DNA of 57,772 bases, from contig NZ_SDKK01000028.1 of NCBI RefSeq assembly GCF_008107625.1, positions 1-57,772 on the forward strand. The letters run 5' to 3'. A model generated the notes under the pieces. It was not told where the DNA came from, did not search any database, and was given only the letters and a program-made list of their open reading frames with translations. Source of the DNA: Zoogloea oleivorans (GTDB lineage: Bacteria; Pseudomonadota; Gammaproteobacteria; Burkholderiales; Rhodocyclaceae). A program made the translations under genes and the position numbers. Positions within the stretch are counted from its first letter, which is position 1. Each line of letters starts with the position of its first letter. This document shows, one piece after another, positions 18,033-28,079 of the stretch.

Positions 18033-18926
18033 GTGAAGAAGATCGACAAGCTGGTTGTCTGCGGTGTCGGCCTGATCGGCGGTTCTGTAGCCCTTGCCCT
18101 GCGGAAGGCGGGGTTGGTCAATCGGATCGTCGGCGTTGGACGTCGCCCGGAGCCGCTGGCCGTGGCCAGGCAGTTGGGGGTCATCGACGAGGTGTCCACC
18201 GACTGGGCAGAGGCGCTCGATGGTGCGGAATTTGTGCTGCTCGCCATGCCGGTCGGCCAGATGGATGTGGTGGCGGCTGCCATGGCGCCGCACTTGTCAC
18301 CGGAGACCATCGTTACCGATGCCGGGAGCACCAAGCGCGATGTGATCGAGGCCATCTACCGCCATCTGGGGCCGAATCTCGCCAATGTGGTGCCCGCCCA
18401 TCCGATTGCAGGGGCCGAGAAGAGCGGCCCCACTGCCGCCCGCGCCGATCTTTACCAGGGGCGCAAGGTGGTGATTACACCGTTGCCCGAAAATTCGCCT
18501 GCGGCCATCGCCCGGGTTCGTGAAGTGTGGGCGGTTTGTGGTGCACTTCTGCACGAAATGAGTCCCCAGGAGCATGACCGCGTTTTTGCAGCCGTCAGTC
18601 ATCTGCCCCACTTGCTGGCTTTTGGTCTGGTGCATGAACTGGCTGAACGTGCCAATGCGGAGCAGCTCTTCAGCTATGCCGCCAGCGGTTTTCGCGATTT
18701 CACCCGGGTGGCGGGGAGCCATCCCGAAATGTGGCGTGACATCTGTGTGGCCAATCGGCATTCCCTGATGGCCGAGCTCGATGCTTATCTCTCCGAGCTG
18801 GCTTGGCTGCGGGCGCTGCTCCTGGCGGGAGATGGTCCCACGCTTGAAAAAGTCTTCGACGAAGCCAGTCGAGCCCGCAATGAATGGGCCGACAAGGCTT
18901 TCCCTGCGACGCCTTCGGGCGAGTGA
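18033..18926 (+). CDS. tyrA: prephenate (cyclohexadienyl) dehydrogenase
   Basis: 297 residues, a stand-alone TyrA. The N-terminal NAD(P)-binding motif is [16 protein letters not shown]. The catalytic region contains [11 protein letters not shown] with the prephenate-binding His and Gly, and the helical C-terminal domain has [13 protein letters not shown]. It oxidises prephenate or arogenate in tyrosine synthesis. The start is GTG at 18033, following CGGAGCAAGG. In some pseudomonads TyrA is fused to AroA; here it is separate, with a 14-bp gap. Confidence 0.94.
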   Translation: MKKIDKLVVCGVGLIGGSVALALRKAGLVNRIVGVGRRPEPLAVARQLGVIDEVSTDWAEALDGAEFVLLAMPVGQMDVVAAAMAPHLSPETIVTDAGSTKRDVIEAIYRHLGPNLANVVPAHPIAGAEKSGPTAARADLYQGRKVVITPLPENSPAAIARVREVWAVCGALLHEMSPQEHDRVFAAVSHLPHLLAFGLVHELAERANAEQLFSYAASGFRDFTRVAGSHPEMWRDICVANRHSLMAELDAYLSELAWLRALLLAGDGPTLEKVFDEASRARNEWADKAFPATPSGE

Positions 18927-18940
18927 CACAAGGATTTTCC

Positions 18941-20902
18941 ATGGAATTCATCGATCTGCCGCCGTTGCAGAAGGCTGCCGGAAGTGTGCGTCTGCCCGGC
19001 TCCAAGAGTATCTCCAATCGGGTTTTGCTGCTGGCGGCGCTGGCCGAAGGCGAAACCCTTGTCGAGGATCTGCTCGACTCCGACGATACCCGGGTGATGC
19101 GTGGTGCCATCGTCGCCCTGGGGGTGAAAACGATGGAGGAGGGCAAGGCGCTGCGTGTTTTTGGTTGCGGCGGACGTTTCCCGAAGTTGAAAGCGGACAT
19201 CTTCGTCGGCAATTCGGGGCTCAGTATTCGCACGCTGGTGCCGGCCATCGTTACCAGCCTGTCGGGTTGCGCCGACGTCGACGCCGAAGTGCGCCTGTCC
19301 GGCGTGCCACGCATGCATGAGCGGCCGATCGGCGATCTGGTAGATGGGCTCAAGCAGCTCGGGGCCTGCGTTGAATGGCTGGGGCAGGAAGGTTATCCCC
19401 CGCTGGCTTTGAAGCCGGCCCTGCTTGGTGCCGAGCGCGTCAGCGTGCGCGGCAACGTGTCGAGCCAGTTTCTGACCGGTCTGCTGCAGGCCGCGCCGCT
19501 GGTGGCGCGGGACAAGCCGCTGACCATCGATGTGGAAGGGGAGTTGATCAGCCGCCCTTACGTGGAGATCACCCTCAACCTGATGGAGCGCTTCGGCGTT
19601 ATCGTGCAGCGCGAAGGCTGGAATCGTTTCGTGGTGCCGGCTGCTCAGCGCTATGTGTCGCCGGGCCGGATTGCCGTCGAGGGCGATGCTTCGACCGCCA
19701 GCTATTTTCTTGCTGCCGGCGCCCTTGGTGGTGGTCCGGTGCGGGTCGTCGGCGCTGGGCGGAAGAGCATTCAGGGGGATGTCAAGTTCGCCGATGCGCT
19801 CGCCACAATGGGGGCTGAAATTACCTGGGGCGACGACTGGATCGAGGCGCGGGCGCCGACTTCCGGCAAGCTCAAGGCCTTTGATCTGGATCTGAATCAC
19901 ATTCCCGATGCAGCGATGACTCTCGCCGTGGCGGCCTTGTTTGCTGACGGACCGAGCACGCTGCGCAATATCGGCAGTTGGCGGGTCAAGGAAACCGACC
20001 GGATTGCCGCGATGGCAACCGAGTTGCGCAAGCTTGGCGCCACCGTCGAGGAGTTTCCGGAGAGCATCACGGTAACGCCGCCGGCAGGTTTGAATCCGGC
20101 GGTGATCGATACCTACGAGGATCATCGGGTGGCCATGTGTTTTTCGCTGGCGACTCTGGGCGGGCCCTACGTGCGCATCAACGATCCCCGGTGCGTCAAC
20201 AAGACCTTCCCTGAATATTTCACGACTTTCGCCGGCATTGCCACGCCGGTTCCCGTTGTGGCCATCGACGGACCTTCTGCGTCGGGCAAGGGTACGGTGG
20301 GCGCACTCGTGGCGCGTATCCTCGGTTTCGAGCATCTGGATAGCGGTGCGCTGTACCGGATTGTGGCCCTGGCGGCCCTGCGCAAGGGTGTTGCGCTGGA
20401 TGACGAGACTTCGCTGGCAAGCATTGCCGCCGCCCTGCCGGCTCGCTTCGAAGACGGCCTGGTGCTGCTTGATGGTGATGACGTGACCGAGGCCATCCGC
20501 AGTGAAGCGTGCTCGGTCGGAGCCTCCAGGGTCGCCGTCCTGCCTGCTGTGCGGGACGCCCTGTTCTGGCGTCAGCGCAGTTACCGGACGGGTTCCGGGC
20601 TGGTCGCAGAGGGGCGCGACATGGGCTCGGTGATCTTCCCGGATGCCGGGGTGAAAATCTTTCTGACAGCCTCCGTTGAAGCGCGGGCAGAACGTCGTTA
20701 TAAGCAGTTGATCGATAAAGGAATGGCTGCTAAGATGGATGATCTCCTCAAAGATTTGTATGAACGTGACGCGCGGGACTCCCAGCGTGCCGTTGCGCCT
20801 TTGAAGAGAGGCGATGATGCAGTGCTGCTCGATACTTCCGGAATCACTGTCCAGCAGGCGGTTGATTTTGTGATCGAGCGGGCTTCGAGTCTTCGCAACT
20901 AA
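18941..20902 (+). CDS. aroA-cmk: fused EPSP synthase - cytidylate kinase (AroA-Cmk)
   Basis: 653 residues in one open frame. Residues 1 to about 432 are 5-enolpyruvylshikimate-3-phosphate synthase: [10 protein letters not shown] with Lys22, catalytic Asp323 in [15 protein letters not shown] at 350-354 and DHR at 394-396. About residue 436 onward is cytidylate kinase with P-loop GPSASGKGT (444-452) and [14 protein letters not shown]. No stop, ATG or ribosome site separates the parts. The EPSPS phosphoenolpyruvate loop reads [10 protein letters not shown] (90-99): Leu94 and Thr98 stand where E. coli has Thr97 and Pro101. Arg97 is kept. It joins aromatic synthesis and pyrimidine salvage in one polypeptide. 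Confidence 0.95.
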   Translation: MEFIDLPPLQKAAGSVRLPGSKSISNRVLLLAALAEGETLVEDLLDSDDTRVMRGAIVALGVKTMEEGKALRVFGCGGRFPKLKADIFVGNSGLSIRTLVPAIVTSLSGCADVDAEVRLSGVPRMHERPIGDLVDGLKQLGACVEWLGQEGYPPLALKPALLGAERVSVRGNVSSQFLTGLLQAAPLVARDKPLTIDVEGELISRPYVEITLNLMERFGVIVQREGWNRFVVPAAQRYVSPGRIAVEGDASTASYFLAAGALGGGPVRVVGAGRKSIQGDVKFADALATMGAEITWGDDWIEARAPTSGKLKAFDLDLNHIPDAAMTLAVAALFADGPSTLRNIGSWRVKETDRIAAMATELRKLGATVEEFPESITVTPPAGLNPAVIDTYEDHRVAMCFSLATLGGPYVRINDPRCVNKTFPEYFTTFAGIATPVPVVAIDGPSASGKGTVGALVARILGFEHLDSGALYRIVALAALRKGVALDDETSLASIAAALPARFEDGLVLLDGDDVTEAIRSEACSVGASRVAVLPAVRDALFWRQRSYRTGSGLVAEGRDMGSVIFPDAGVKIFLTASVEARAERRYKQLIDKGMAAKMDDLLKDLYERDARDSQRAVAPLKRGDDAVLLDTSGITVQQAVDFVIERASSLRN

Positions 20903-20985
20903 GGTCTTTCGCTGGCCCGCCCGGGTCCGAAAGGTTTTTTAACCAGGAGCCGTTTCGCGACGGTTGTAAGGTTCTTTTTTCACAT

Positions 20986-22692
20986 ATGTCCATTGCCACC
21001 CCTGTTTCCGCCGAGGAAAGTTTTGCCGCCCTGTTTGAGGAATCCCTCAGTCGTCAGGAGATGCGTGCCGGTGAAGTTATCACCGCCGAAGTCGTGCGGA
21101 TTGATCAAAACTTCGTGGTCGTCAACGCCGGCCTCAAGTCCGAGAGCTACATTCCCATCGAGGAGTTCCGTGGCGACCGCGGCGAACTGACCGCCGAGAT
21201 CGGCGATTACGTTCAGGTAGCCATCGAGCAGCTCGAAGACGGCTACGGCGAAACCCGCCTGTCCCGTGACAAGGCCAAGCGCATCGCCGCCTGGAACGAC
21301 CTCGACAAGGCCCTGAACGACGCAATCCTCGTCAAGGGCATGATCACCGGCAAGGTGAAGGGTGGCCTGACCGTTATGGTCAATGGCATTCGCGCCTTCC
21401 TGCCGGGTTCGCTGGTGGACATGCGTCCCGTCAAGGACACCACCCCGTTCGAAGGCAAGGAATTCGAATTCCGCGTCATCAAGCTCGACCGCAAGCGCAA
21501 CAACGTGGTCGTGTCCCGTCGCGCAGTGCTCGAAGCTTCCATGGGCGAAGAGCGTCAGAAGCTCCTCGAAACCCTCAAGGAAGGCACTGTCGTCAAGGGT
21601 ATCGTCAAGAACATCACCGACTACGGCGCATTCGTGGATCTGGGCGGCATCGACGGCCTGCTGCACATCACCGACCTGGCCTGGCGTCGTGTGCGTCACC
21701 CGTCGGAAGTGCTGGCTGTGGGCGATGAGCTCGAAGCCAAGGTGCTCAAGTTTGACCAGGAGAAGAATCGCGTCTCCCTGGGCCTCAAGCAGCTGGGCGA
21801 AGATCCGTGGGTGGGCATCTCCCGTCGTTACCCGCAGAGCACCCGCCTGTTCGGCAAGGTCACCAACATCACTGACTACGGCGCTTTCGTTGAAGTCGAG
21901 CAGGGCATCGAAGGCCTGGTCCACGTTTCCGAAATGGACTGGACCAACAAGAACATCCACCCGACCAAGGTTGTCCAGCTGGGCGACGAAGTCGAAGTGA
22001 TGATTCTTGAGATCGACGAAGACCGTCGCCGTATCTCCCTGGGCATGAAGCAGTGCATGTCCAACCCGTGGGACGATTTCGCCATCAACCACAAGAAGGG
22101 TGACAAGGTCCGTGGTCAGATCAAGTCCCTGACCGACTTCGGCGTGTTCATCGGCCTGGAAGGTGGCATTGACGGTCTGGTTCATCTGTCCGACCTGTCG
22201 TGGGCCCTGACCGGCGAAGAAGCTGTTCGCCAGTACAAGAAGGGTGACGAAGTCGAAGCCGTTGTGCTGAACATCGATGTTGAGAAGGAGCGTATCTCCC
22301 TCGGCATCAAGCAACTCGATGGCGACCCCTTCACCAACTTCATCGCCACCCACGACAAGAACACCCTCGTGAATGGCACCGTGAAGTCTGTGGATGCCCG
22401 TGGCGCCGTGATCGGCATGAACAATGACGTCGAAGGTTACCTGCGCGCGTCCGAGTTCTCCCGTGACCGTGTGGACGATCTGTCCCTGCTGCTGAAGGTT
22501 GGCGACACCGTTGAGGCCATGATTGTTAACGTGGATCGCAAGACCCGCGGCATCAATCTGTCGATCCGTGCCAAGGACCAAGTTGAACAGAACGAAGCGA
22601 TGAACAAGCTTGCGTCTGAGAGCTCTTCCGCTGCCAGCGGCACCACCAACCTCGGTGCGCTGCTGAAGGCCAAGCTCAACGAGCAGAAATAA
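20986..22692 (+). CDS. rpsA: 30S ribosomal protein S1
   Basis: 568 residues with six S1 (OB-fold) repeats. Repeats 3-6 show the characteristic [32 protein letters not shown] and RGAVIGMN segments. It unwinds and holds mRNA on the small subunit. The ATG at 20986 follows an 83-bp spacer with small hairpins (for example CCGT-TTCGCG-ACGG) and T-runs, where S1 autoregulation could act as in E. coli; that is inference. It is followed after 11 bp by ihfB. Confidence 0.97.
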   Translation: MSIATPVSAEESFAALFEESLSRQEMRAGEVITAEVVRIDQNFVVVNAGLKSESYIPIEEFRGDRGELTAEIGDYVQVAIEQLEDGYGETRLSRDKAKRIAAWNDLDKALNDAILVKGMITGKVKGGLTVMVNGIRAFLPGSLVDMRPVKDTTPFEGKEFEFRVIKLDRKRNNVVVSRRAVLEASMGEERQKLLETLKEGTVVKGIVKNITDYGAFVDLGGIDGLLHITDLAWRRVRHPSEVLAVGDELEAKVLKFDQEKNRVSLGLKQLGEDPWVGISRRYPQSTRLFGKVTNITDYGAFVEVEQGIEGLVHVSEMDWTNKNIHPTKVVQLGDEVEVMILEIDEDRRRISLGMKQCMSNPWDDFAINHKKGDKVRGQIKSLTDFGVFIGLEGGIDGLVHLSDLSWALTGEEAVRQYKKGDEVEAVVLNIDVEKERISLGIKQLDGDPFTNFIATHDKNTLVNGTVKSVDARGAVIGMNNDVEGYLRASEFSRDRVDDLSLLLKVGDTVEAMIVNVDRKTRGINLSIRAKDQVEQNEAMNKLASESSSAASGTTNLGALLKAKLNEQK

Positions 22693-22703
22693 GCAGTTCG
22701 GGC

Positions 22704-22988
22704 ATGACCAAGTCGGAGCTCATCGCCCGGCTGGCGGAGCGTTTTCCCCAGCTGGTCGCGAAGGACGCCGAGTTCGCGGTAAAGATGATTCTCGATGCGA
22801 TGACCGACGCCCTGTCGCGGGGTGATCGTATCGAGATCCGCGGTTTTGGCAGCTTTGCCTTGAACTACCGGCCGCCCCGGGTTGGGCGCAATCCCAAGTC
22901 GGGTGAGAAGGTGCAGGTACCGGAGAAATACGTTCCGCATTTCAAGGCGGGCAAGGAGTTGCGGGAGCGCGTCGACATGATGGGGTGA
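22704..22988 (+). CDS. ihfB: integration host factor subunit beta
   Basis: 94 residues. A DNABII protein: [15 protein letters not shown] start, [14 protein letters not shown] and the DNA-intercalating beta-arm [16 protein letters not shown]. It pairs with IHF-alpha (encoded at 34781-35086) to bend DNA. The rpsA-ihfB order is conserved in proteobacteria. A strong terminator 45 bp downstream closes the gyrA-to-ihfB cluster. Confidence 0.96.
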   Translation: MTKSELIARLAERFPQLVAKDAEFAVKMILDAMTDALSRGDRIEIRGFGSFALNYRPPRVGRNPKSGEKVQVPEKYVPHFKAGKELRERVDMMG

Positions 22989-23033
22989 TCCTCATTGAGG
23001 CGTCTCTCATCCGGAGGCCCAAGGCTCGATCAC

Positions 23034-23063
23034 GAAGGCGGCGAAAGCCGCCTTCTTTTTTTT
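23034..23063 (+). terminator. intrinsic terminator after ihfB
   Basis: Perfect 9-bp stem GAAGGCGGC / GCCGCCTTC with a stable GAAA tetraloop, followed by eight T. It ends the supraoperon. Confidence 0.95.
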
Positions 23064-23088
23064 GTCCACGTCGGGGATAATTTCGGGC

Positions 23089-23397
23089 ATGCGCGCTCTT
23101 ATCTGGGTCTTCAGACTGTTTCTCTTCCTGCTCCTGTTCGGGTTTGCAGTGAAGAACGATGACGTTGTCGTTCTGCGTTTCTTTTTCGGTGCGCAGTTTC
23201 AAATGCCACTTGTACTGGTCATCCTTCTGTTTGTCGTGGTGGGCGTCCTGATCGGTGTAACCGCAACGGTTGCAACCTTGTATCGGCAGCATCGCGAAAT
23301 CGGTTATCTCCGGGAGCAGGGCGGAGTTGCCGCCTCTCAGGATGTCCGCAGCCAGGCTCCCCTGGCCCACGGACCCGATATCCCGGAGACTTACTGA
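23089..23397 (+). CDS. lapA: LapA-like inner-membrane protein (DUF1049)
   Basis: 102 residues with two membrane helices: about 3-20 (LIWVFRLFLFLLLFGFAV) and about 40-62 (LVLVILLFVVVGVLIGV), followed by a charged cytoplasmic tail. This matches LapA, which works with LapB in controlling lipopolysaccharide assembly. The ATG at 23089 is only 25 bp after the ihfB terminator; a GATAAT at 23076-23081 is too isolated to call a promoter. The lapB start is 4 bp after the lapA stop, so they are cotranscribed. Confidence 0.88.
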   Translation: MRALIWVFRLFLFLLLFGFAVKNDDVVVLRFFFGAQFQMPLVLVILLFVVVGVLIGVTATVATLYRQHREIGYLREQGGVAASQDVRSQAPLAHGPDIPETY

Positions 23398-23401
23398 TTC
23401 C

Positions 23402-24577
23402 ATGGAATTCGAACTCTGGTGGTTACTGGCTTTTCCGTTGTTCTTCGCCCTCGGCTGGCTAGCCGCGCGGGTGGATATCAAACATCTGGTCAAGGAGTCC
23501 CGGGCGCTGCCGCGGACCTATCTGACGGGGCTTAATTTTCTCCTCAACGAGCAGCCCGACAAGGCTATCGATGCCTTCATCGAAGCGGTAAAGATCGACA
23601 ACCAGACTGTCGAGTTGCACTTTGCGCTGGGCAGCCTGTTTCGACGTCGTGGTGAGACGGATCGGGCGATCCGCATGCACCAAAACCTGATCGACCGGGA
23701 TGACCTTTCCGACGAGCAGCGTTTGCAGGCCCTTTCTGAGCTGGGCCTCGACTTTCTCAAGGCGGGTTTGCTGGATCGGGCCGAAGCGGTGTTTGTCCAG
23801 TTGCGAGGGAGTCGGCTGAATGATTTTGCGTTGAAGAATCTGCTGGATATCTATCAGCAGGAGAAGGACTGGCGGAAGGCCATCGATATTGCCATCGCCC
23901 TGCCGGATCACGAAAGCGTGCTGTGGGAAAAGGAAGTGGCCAATTTCCATTGCGAACTGGCGTCGGCCGACATGGCCAACTCCCGCTTTGACGAGGCCAT
24001 GACAAGTATCCAGCGCGCACTTGAAATGAACCGGAAATCGGTGCGTGCGAGCATGCTGCTGGGCGATCTGTATGCGGCTCGTGGTGATGATCGTGCTGCT
24101 CTCGAAGCGTGGAAAAAGGTTGAAAGTCAGAATCCGGTTTATCTGGCCCTGGTTGCCGAGCGCTTGATGGACGCCTACCGGCGTCTCGGTGAGCTTGAGC
24201 AGGGGATGCAGCTTTTGCGCAGCTACCTCGACCAGTATTCGTCCCTCGATCTGCTGGATGCCTTGTTTCAGTGGGAGCTGCAGAAGGAGGGGGCCCAGGC
24301 AGCCTATCATCTGGTGCGCGACGAATTGCGCCGTAACCCGACGCTGCTGGGGCTCGACAAGTTGCTGGAGGCGGCGCTGCTGACTGCCCCTGCCGCTCAG
24401 CGTACCGATATCGAGCTGGTCAAGGGGCTGGTGCATGGTCATACGCGCCGCGTCGCGCGTTACCGCTGCGATGCCTGTGGGTTCAAGGCGCGCCAGTTCT
24501 ACTGGCGCTGTCCGGCCTGCGGTGGCTGGGAGACCTATCCGCCAAAGCGCACCGAAGAGTTCGATCTTGCCCCCTAG
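23402..24577 (+). CDS. lapB: lipopolysaccharide assembly protein LapB (TPR protein)
   Basis: 391 residues. An N-terminal membrane anchor (LWWLLAFPLFFALGWLAA) precedes a series of tetratricopeptide repeats. The C-terminal rubredoxin-like metal site has two CxxC pairs, CDACGF and CPACGG. These are all features of LapB/YciM, which regulates LpxC degradation by FtsH and coordinates LPS synthesis. The ATG at 23402 was chosen since upstream frame belongs to lapA. ugd follows after 90 bp. Confidence 0.94.
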   Translation: MEFELWWLLAFPLFFALGWLAARVDIKHLVKESRALPRTYLTGLNFLLNEQPDKAIDAFIEAVKIDNQTVELHFALGSLFRRRGETDRAIRMHQNLIDRDDLSDEQRLQALSELGLDFLKAGLLDRAEAVFVQLRGSRLNDFALKNLLDIYQQEKDWRKAIDIAIALPDHESVLWEKEVANFHCELASADMANSRFDEAMTSIQRALEMNRKSVRASMLLGDLYAARGDDRAALEAWKKVESQNPVYLALVAERLMDAYRRLGELEQGMQLLRSYLDQYSSLDLLDALFQWELQKEGAQAAYHLVRDELRRNPTLLGLDKLLEAALLTAPAAQRTDIELVKGLVHGHTRRVARYRCDACGFKARQFYWRCPACGGWETYPPKRTEEFDLAP

Positions 24578-24667
24578 CCGCGTGTCGTCGAGGCGGTAGA
24601 TGTCGGCTTGTCATTTTGTGCGCGGATTTTTCGGCGTACTTTCTGGATTCATCCTGGGAACGAGAGT

Positions 24668-25990
24668 ATGAAAATTACTGTAGTCGGTACGGGTTACGTG
24701 GGGCTGGTGTCCGGGGCTTGCCTGGCCGAAATGGGCAATGACGTGCTGTGCCTGGATCTGGATCCGGAAAAAATCCGGGTTCTGAAGGAGGGGGGCATCC
24801 CGATTCACGAGCCGGGTCTGGACCAGGTCGTGGCCCGCAACGTGGCCGCCGGACGGCTGCATTTCACGACCGATGTGCAGCAGGCGGTGCAGTTCGGAAC
24901 GATTCAGTTCATTGCTGTCGGCACGCCGCCGGACGAGGATGGCTCGGCGGATCTGCAGTATGTGCTGGCTGCGGCGAAGGCCATCGGCCGCCACATGACT
25001 GATTACAAGGTGATCGTCGACAAGAGCACTGTGCCAGTCGGGACTGCCGACAAGGTCAAGGCTGCCGTGCAGGCCGAGCTTGATCTGCGTGGTGAGGCGA
25101 TTCCGTACAGTGTGGTATCCAACCCCGAGTTCCTGAAAGAGGGTGCGGCGGTGGATGACTTCATGCGCCCCGACCGCATTGTCGTGGGGGCCGAGGATGA
25201 TCAGGCCATTTTCCTGATGAAGGCGCTCTACGCGCCCTTCCAGCGCAATCACGAAAAAGTCCTGATCATGGACTTGCGCAGCGCCGAGCTGACCAAGTAC
25301 GCGGCCAACGCGATGCTGGCAACGCGGATCAGCTTCATGAACGAACTGGCGCTGCTGGCCGAATCCCTGGGCGCCGACATCGAACTGGTGCGTCAGGGGA
25401 TCGGTAGCGATCCGCGGATCGGCTATCACTTCCTGTATGCCGGTTGTGGCTACGGCGGCTCCTGTTTCCCGAAGGATGTGAAGGCGTTGATCAAGACTGG
25501 CAGCGATGCCGGGCATGCCCTGCGGGTCCTGAATGCGGTGGAGGATGCCAACGATGCCCAGAAGCTGGTGTTGGTGGACAAGATCGTGGCCTGCTTCGGG
25601 GAGGATCTGAGTGGCAAGCATTTCGCCATGTGGGGGCTGGCTTTCAAGCCGAATACTGACGACATGCGCGAAGCACCGAGCCGCGTCATCATCGCCGAAT
25701 TGTTCAGGCGCGGCGCAACGGTCACGGCTTATGATCCGGTGGCGATGCCCGAAACCCGGCGCATTTTTGGTGATGATCGGCGTCTGGGTTATGTGGATCG
25801 TCCGATGGCTGCACTGGATGGCGCCGATGCGCTGGTGATCGTGACCGAGTGGAAGGAATTCCGCAGTCCCGATTTCAGTGTGATCAAGGAAAAACTGAAG
25901 AGTCCGGTGATTTTCGACGGTCGCAACATCTTCGATCCGGTGCTGCCGCGGCAGGCCGGGCTGACCTACCTGAGTATCGGCCGGCCCTGA
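24668..25990 (+). CDS. ugd: UDP-glucose 6-dehydrogenase
   Basis: 440 residues. The NAD motif is [16 protein letters not shown], and the catalytic Cys266 lies in [16 protein letters not shown]. The C-terminal UDP-binding domain has [17 protein letters not shown]. It makes UDP-glucuronate for exopolysaccharide or modified LPS. The ATG at 24668 is the natural start of the Rossmann strand [10 protein letters not shown]. It follows lapB and ends in a terminator, so it may be expressed with the LPS-control genes. Confidence 0.95.
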   Translation: MKITVVGTGYVGLVSGACLAEMGNDVLCLDLDPEKIRVLKEGGIPIHEPGLDQVVARNVAAGRLHFTTDVQQAVQFGTIQFIAVGTPPDEDGSADLQYVLAAAKAIGRHMTDYKVIVDKSTVPVGTADKVKAAVQAELDLRGEAIPYSVVSNPEFLKEGAAVDDFMRPDRIVVGAEDDQAIFLMKALYAPFQRNHEKVLIMDLRSAELTKYAANAMLATRISFMNELALLAESLGADIELVRQGIGSDPRIGYHFLYAGCGYGGSCFPKDVKALIKTGSDAGHALRVLNAVEDANDAQKLVLVDKIVACFGEDLSGKHFAMWGLAFKPNTDDMREAPSRVIIAELFRRGATVTAYDPVAMPETRRIFGDDRRLGYVDRPMAALDGADALVIVTEWKEFRSPDFSVIKEKLKSPVIFDGRNIFDPVLPRQAGLTYLSIGRP

Positions 25991-26013
25991 TCGGCTGCTT
26001 CGGCACGGTCCCC

Positions 26014-26041
26014 AAGGGGCTTCCGCTGGAAGCCCCTTTTT
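26014..26041 (+). terminator. intrinsic terminator after ugd
   Basis: An 11-bp stem (AAGGGGCTTCC / GGAAGCCCCTT) with a GCT loop, ending in a run of five T, 24 bp after the ugd stop. Confidence 0.92.
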
Positions 26042-26067
26042 CAATCCTGGCCCGGTGCTTCGTTTGC

Positions 26068-26094
26068 TTGTCCTGCTGCAGCATTCGGTATGAT
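26068..26094 (+). promoter_or_regulatory. candidate sigma-70 promoter of cysM
   Basis: TTGTCC at 26068-26073 and TATGAT at 26089-26094 are separated by 15 bp, slightly short. TTGCTT at 26064 would give 19 bp. The position just after the ugd terminator and 32 bp before the cysM start supports a promoter here. Confidence 0.45.
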
Positions 26095-26125
26095 CACCTC
26101 AACCCGATACCCATTGGATCAAATC

Positions 26126-27016
26126 ATGGAATTCAAGACTCTTGAGGACTACGTGGGGCAGACCCCGCTGGTCCGCCTCAAACGTATTACTGCAGGGCGC
26201 AACAACGTCATCCTCGCCAAGCTTGAAGGCAACAATCCGGCCGGGTCGGTGAAAGATCGTCCGGCCATGTCGATGATCCTGCGGGCCGAAGCACGTGGCG
26301 ACATCAAGCCCGGTCAGACCCTGATCGAGGCAACCAGCGGCAACACCGGCATTGCCCTGGCGATGGCGGCGGCCATTCGTGGCTACGGCATGATCCTCGT
26401 GATGCCCGAGAATCAGAGCATCGAGCGGCGCCAGACCATGCGCGCCTTCGGCGCCGAGCTGGTGCTGACGCCGAAGGAGGGCGGCATGGAACTGGCGCGT
26501 GACGTGGCCGAGCGCATGCGGAACGAGGGACGCGGGATCATTCTCGACCAGTTCGGCAATCCGGATAACCCGCAGGCGCATATCGATGGCACCGGCCCTG
26601 AGATCTGGGAGCAGACCGGCGGCACCGTAACCCATTTCATCAGCAGCATGGGGACGACCGGCACGATCATGGGGGTGTCGACCTATCTCAAAGGCAAGAA
26701 CCCCGATGTCTGCATCATCGGCTGTCAGCCCACGGATGGTTCGCAGATTCCGGGTATCCGCAAATGGCCCGAGGCTTACCTGCCGAGCATCTACGACAAG
26801 TCGCGGGTGGATCAGCTGGAGTATGTGGCTCAGGCCGATGCCGAAGAGATGACCCGGCGCCTGGCGCGTGAAGAGGGGATTTTTGCCGGCATCTCGTCCG
26901 GCGGTGCGATGCACGTTGCGTTGAGCCTTGCGGCACAGCTCGAAAATGCCGTGATCGTCTCCATCGTTTGCGATCGGGGGGATCGTTACCTGTCGACTGG
27001 CGTTTTTCCGGCTTGA
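26126..27016 (+). CDS. cysM: cysteine synthase B (O-acetylserine sulfhydrylase)
   Basis: 296 residues, the short CysM length. The PLP lysine is Lys43 in NNPAGSVKDRPA, and TSGNTGIALAMAAA binds the PLP phosphate. It forms cysteine from O-acetylserine using sulfide or thiosulfate. The ATG at 26126 is chosen since the family starts MxxKTLEDYVGQTPLV. Its stop TGA overlaps the next start by one base (TGATG), so the exonuclease gene is translationally coupled. Confidence 0.94.
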   Translation: MEFKTLEDYVGQTPLVRLKRITAGRNNVILAKLEGNNPAGSVKDRPAMSMILRAEARGDIKPGQTLIEATSGNTGIALAMAAAIRGYGMILVMPENQSIERRQTMRAFGAELVLTPKEGGMELARDVAERMRNEGRGIILDQFGNPDNPQAHIDGTGPEIWEQTGGTVTHFISSMGTTGTIMGVSTYLKGKNPDVCIIGCQPTDGSQIPGIRKWPEAYLPSIYDKSRVDQLEYVAQADAEEMTRRLAREEGIFAGISSGGAMHVALSLAAQLENAVIVSIVCDRGDRYLSTGVFPA

Positions 27017-27822
27017 TGGCAAAGATGACGACCACCCTCGTTTTCGATATCGAGACGATCCCCGACATCAAGGGAATCCGTGCCCTCTATAGCCTGCCGG
27101 AAGCGCTGGCAGATGAGGAGGTTGCGGAGTTTGCCTTCCAGCAGCGGCGTGCCGCTAACGGCACAGATTTTTTGCCTCATCACCTCCAGCGGGTGGTGAC
27201 GATTTCCTGTGTCCTGCGGGATGCCGCCCACTTCCGGGTTTTTTCCCTGTCGGAGCCCGACTGCACCGAGGGTGAGTTGATCCAGCGCTTCTTCGATGGC
27301 ATCGAGAAGTTCACTCCGCAAATCGTTTCCTGGAACGGGGGCGGCTTTGATCTGCCGGTACTCCATTACCGGGGAATGATGCATGGTGTGAGTGCCCCCC
27401 GTTACTGGGATCTGGGAGATGGAGACTATGCCGACTCCCGTGACTTCAAGTGGAACAGCTATATCGGCCGCTATCACACTCGTCACCTGGACTTGATGGA
27501 TCTGCTGGCGATGTACCAGCCTAGAGCCAGCGCACCGCTGGACGACCTTGCCAAGTTGATGGGTTTTCCGGGCAAGCTGGGAATGGATGGTTCGGCAGTA
27601 TGGAAGGGTTACTGCGAGGGCAAGATTGCCGATATCCGTGATTACTGCGAGACGGATGTGGTGAACACCTATCTGGTCTTCCTGCGCTTCCAGTGCATGC
27701 GGGGTGCGATGGACAAGGTGCAATACGAAGCCGAGATCGCTTTTGTGCGCGAATCCCTCGGCCGGATTGAGGCTTCCCACTGGGAGCGCTTTCTTGCGGC
27801 GTGGCCTGTTTCGGGGACTTGA
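27016..27822 (+). CDS. 3'-5' exonuclease related to the DNA polymerase B exonuclease domain
   Basis: 268 residues. The DEDDy-type motifs are VFDIETIPD (Asp11, Glu13), SWNGGGFDLPVL (second Asp) and YCETDVVNTY (late Asp region with Tyr three residues on). It matches the predicted PolB-like exonuclease family (PF10108 type). The substrate is unknown; DNA or RNA processing is inferred from the fold. The start codon shares one base with the cysM stop. In other betaproteobacteria this gene often follows cysM and precedes rumA-type genes; here a tRNA follows. Confidence 0.85.
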   Translation: MAKMTTTLVFDIETIPDIKGIRALYSLPEALADEEVAEFAFQQRRAANGTDFLPHHLQRVVTISCVLRDAAHFRVFSLSEPDCTEGELIQRFFDGIEKFTPQIVSWNGGGFDLPVLHYRGMMHGVSAPRYWDLGDGDYADSRDFKWNSYIGRYHTRHLDLMDLLAMYQPRASAPLDDLAKLMGFPGKLGMDGSAVWKGYCEGKIADIRDYCETDVVNTYLVFLRFQCMRGAMDKVQYEAEIAFVRESLGRIEASHWERFLAAWPVSGT

Positions 27823-27842
27823 AAGAAAACATCAGATAACCC

Positions 27843-27870
27843 TTGACATCTTCTGTGGGGTCTCTATAAT
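27843..27870 (+). promoter_or_regulatory. consensus sigma-70 promoter of tRNA-Val
   Basis: Perfect TTGACA (27843-27848) and TATAAT (27865-27870) with a 16-bp spacer, 11 bp before the mature tRNA. This strong promoter should also feed transcripts toward thrS unless they stop at the hairpin at 28049-28079. Confidence 0.9.
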
Positions 27871-27881
27871 GTGGGCTTCTT

Positions 27882-27958
27882 AGGCGCGTAGCTCAGCTGG
27901 TTAGAGCACCACCTTGACATGGTGGGGGTCGTTGGTTCGAGTCCAATCGCGCCTACCA
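27882..27958 (+). tRNA. tRNA-Val (anticodon GAC)
   Basis: A 77-nt tRNA. The acceptor stem AGGCGCG pairs with CGCGCCT, the D-loop is AGCTCAGCTGGTTAGAGC, the anticodon loop TTGACAT sits between CCACC and GGTGG, and the T-arm is GGTTCGAGTCC. The anticodon GAC is at 27916-27918. CCA is encoded. The body closely resembles E. coli tRNA-Val(GAC). Confidence 0.97.
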
Positions 27959-27979
27959 AACACCTAAGAGGAAAACGCA

Positions 27980-28009
27980 ATGTTTGAAACTTGCGGCAGT
28001 CAGGATTGA
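27980..28009 (+). CDS. possible nine-residue leader peptide before thrS
   Basis: ATG to TGA encodes MFETCGSQD. TAAGAGGA lies 8 bp upstream of the ATG, a much better ribosome site than that of thrS itself. It contains only one Thr codon (ACT), so classic Thr-starvation attenuation is not obvious. It could be a real leader peptide or a chance ORF after the tRNA. Confidence 0.35.
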   Translation: MFETCGSQD

Positions 28010-28048
28010 GTAAGGTCTAGTCTGCTGCAAGGCGTTTTTCGGTAGAGG

Positions 28049-28079
28049 AAAAAGTGCGGCTCTGCCGCACTTTTTTTTT
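28049..28079 (+). terminator. intrinsic terminator / attenuator upstream of thrS
   Basis: A 12-bp stem AAAAAGTGCGGC / GCCGCACTTTTT with a TCT loop and nine consecutive T. It ends only 37 bp before the thrS ATG. It may terminate the tRNA transcript, act as a thrS attenuator, or both. Confidence 0.88.
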
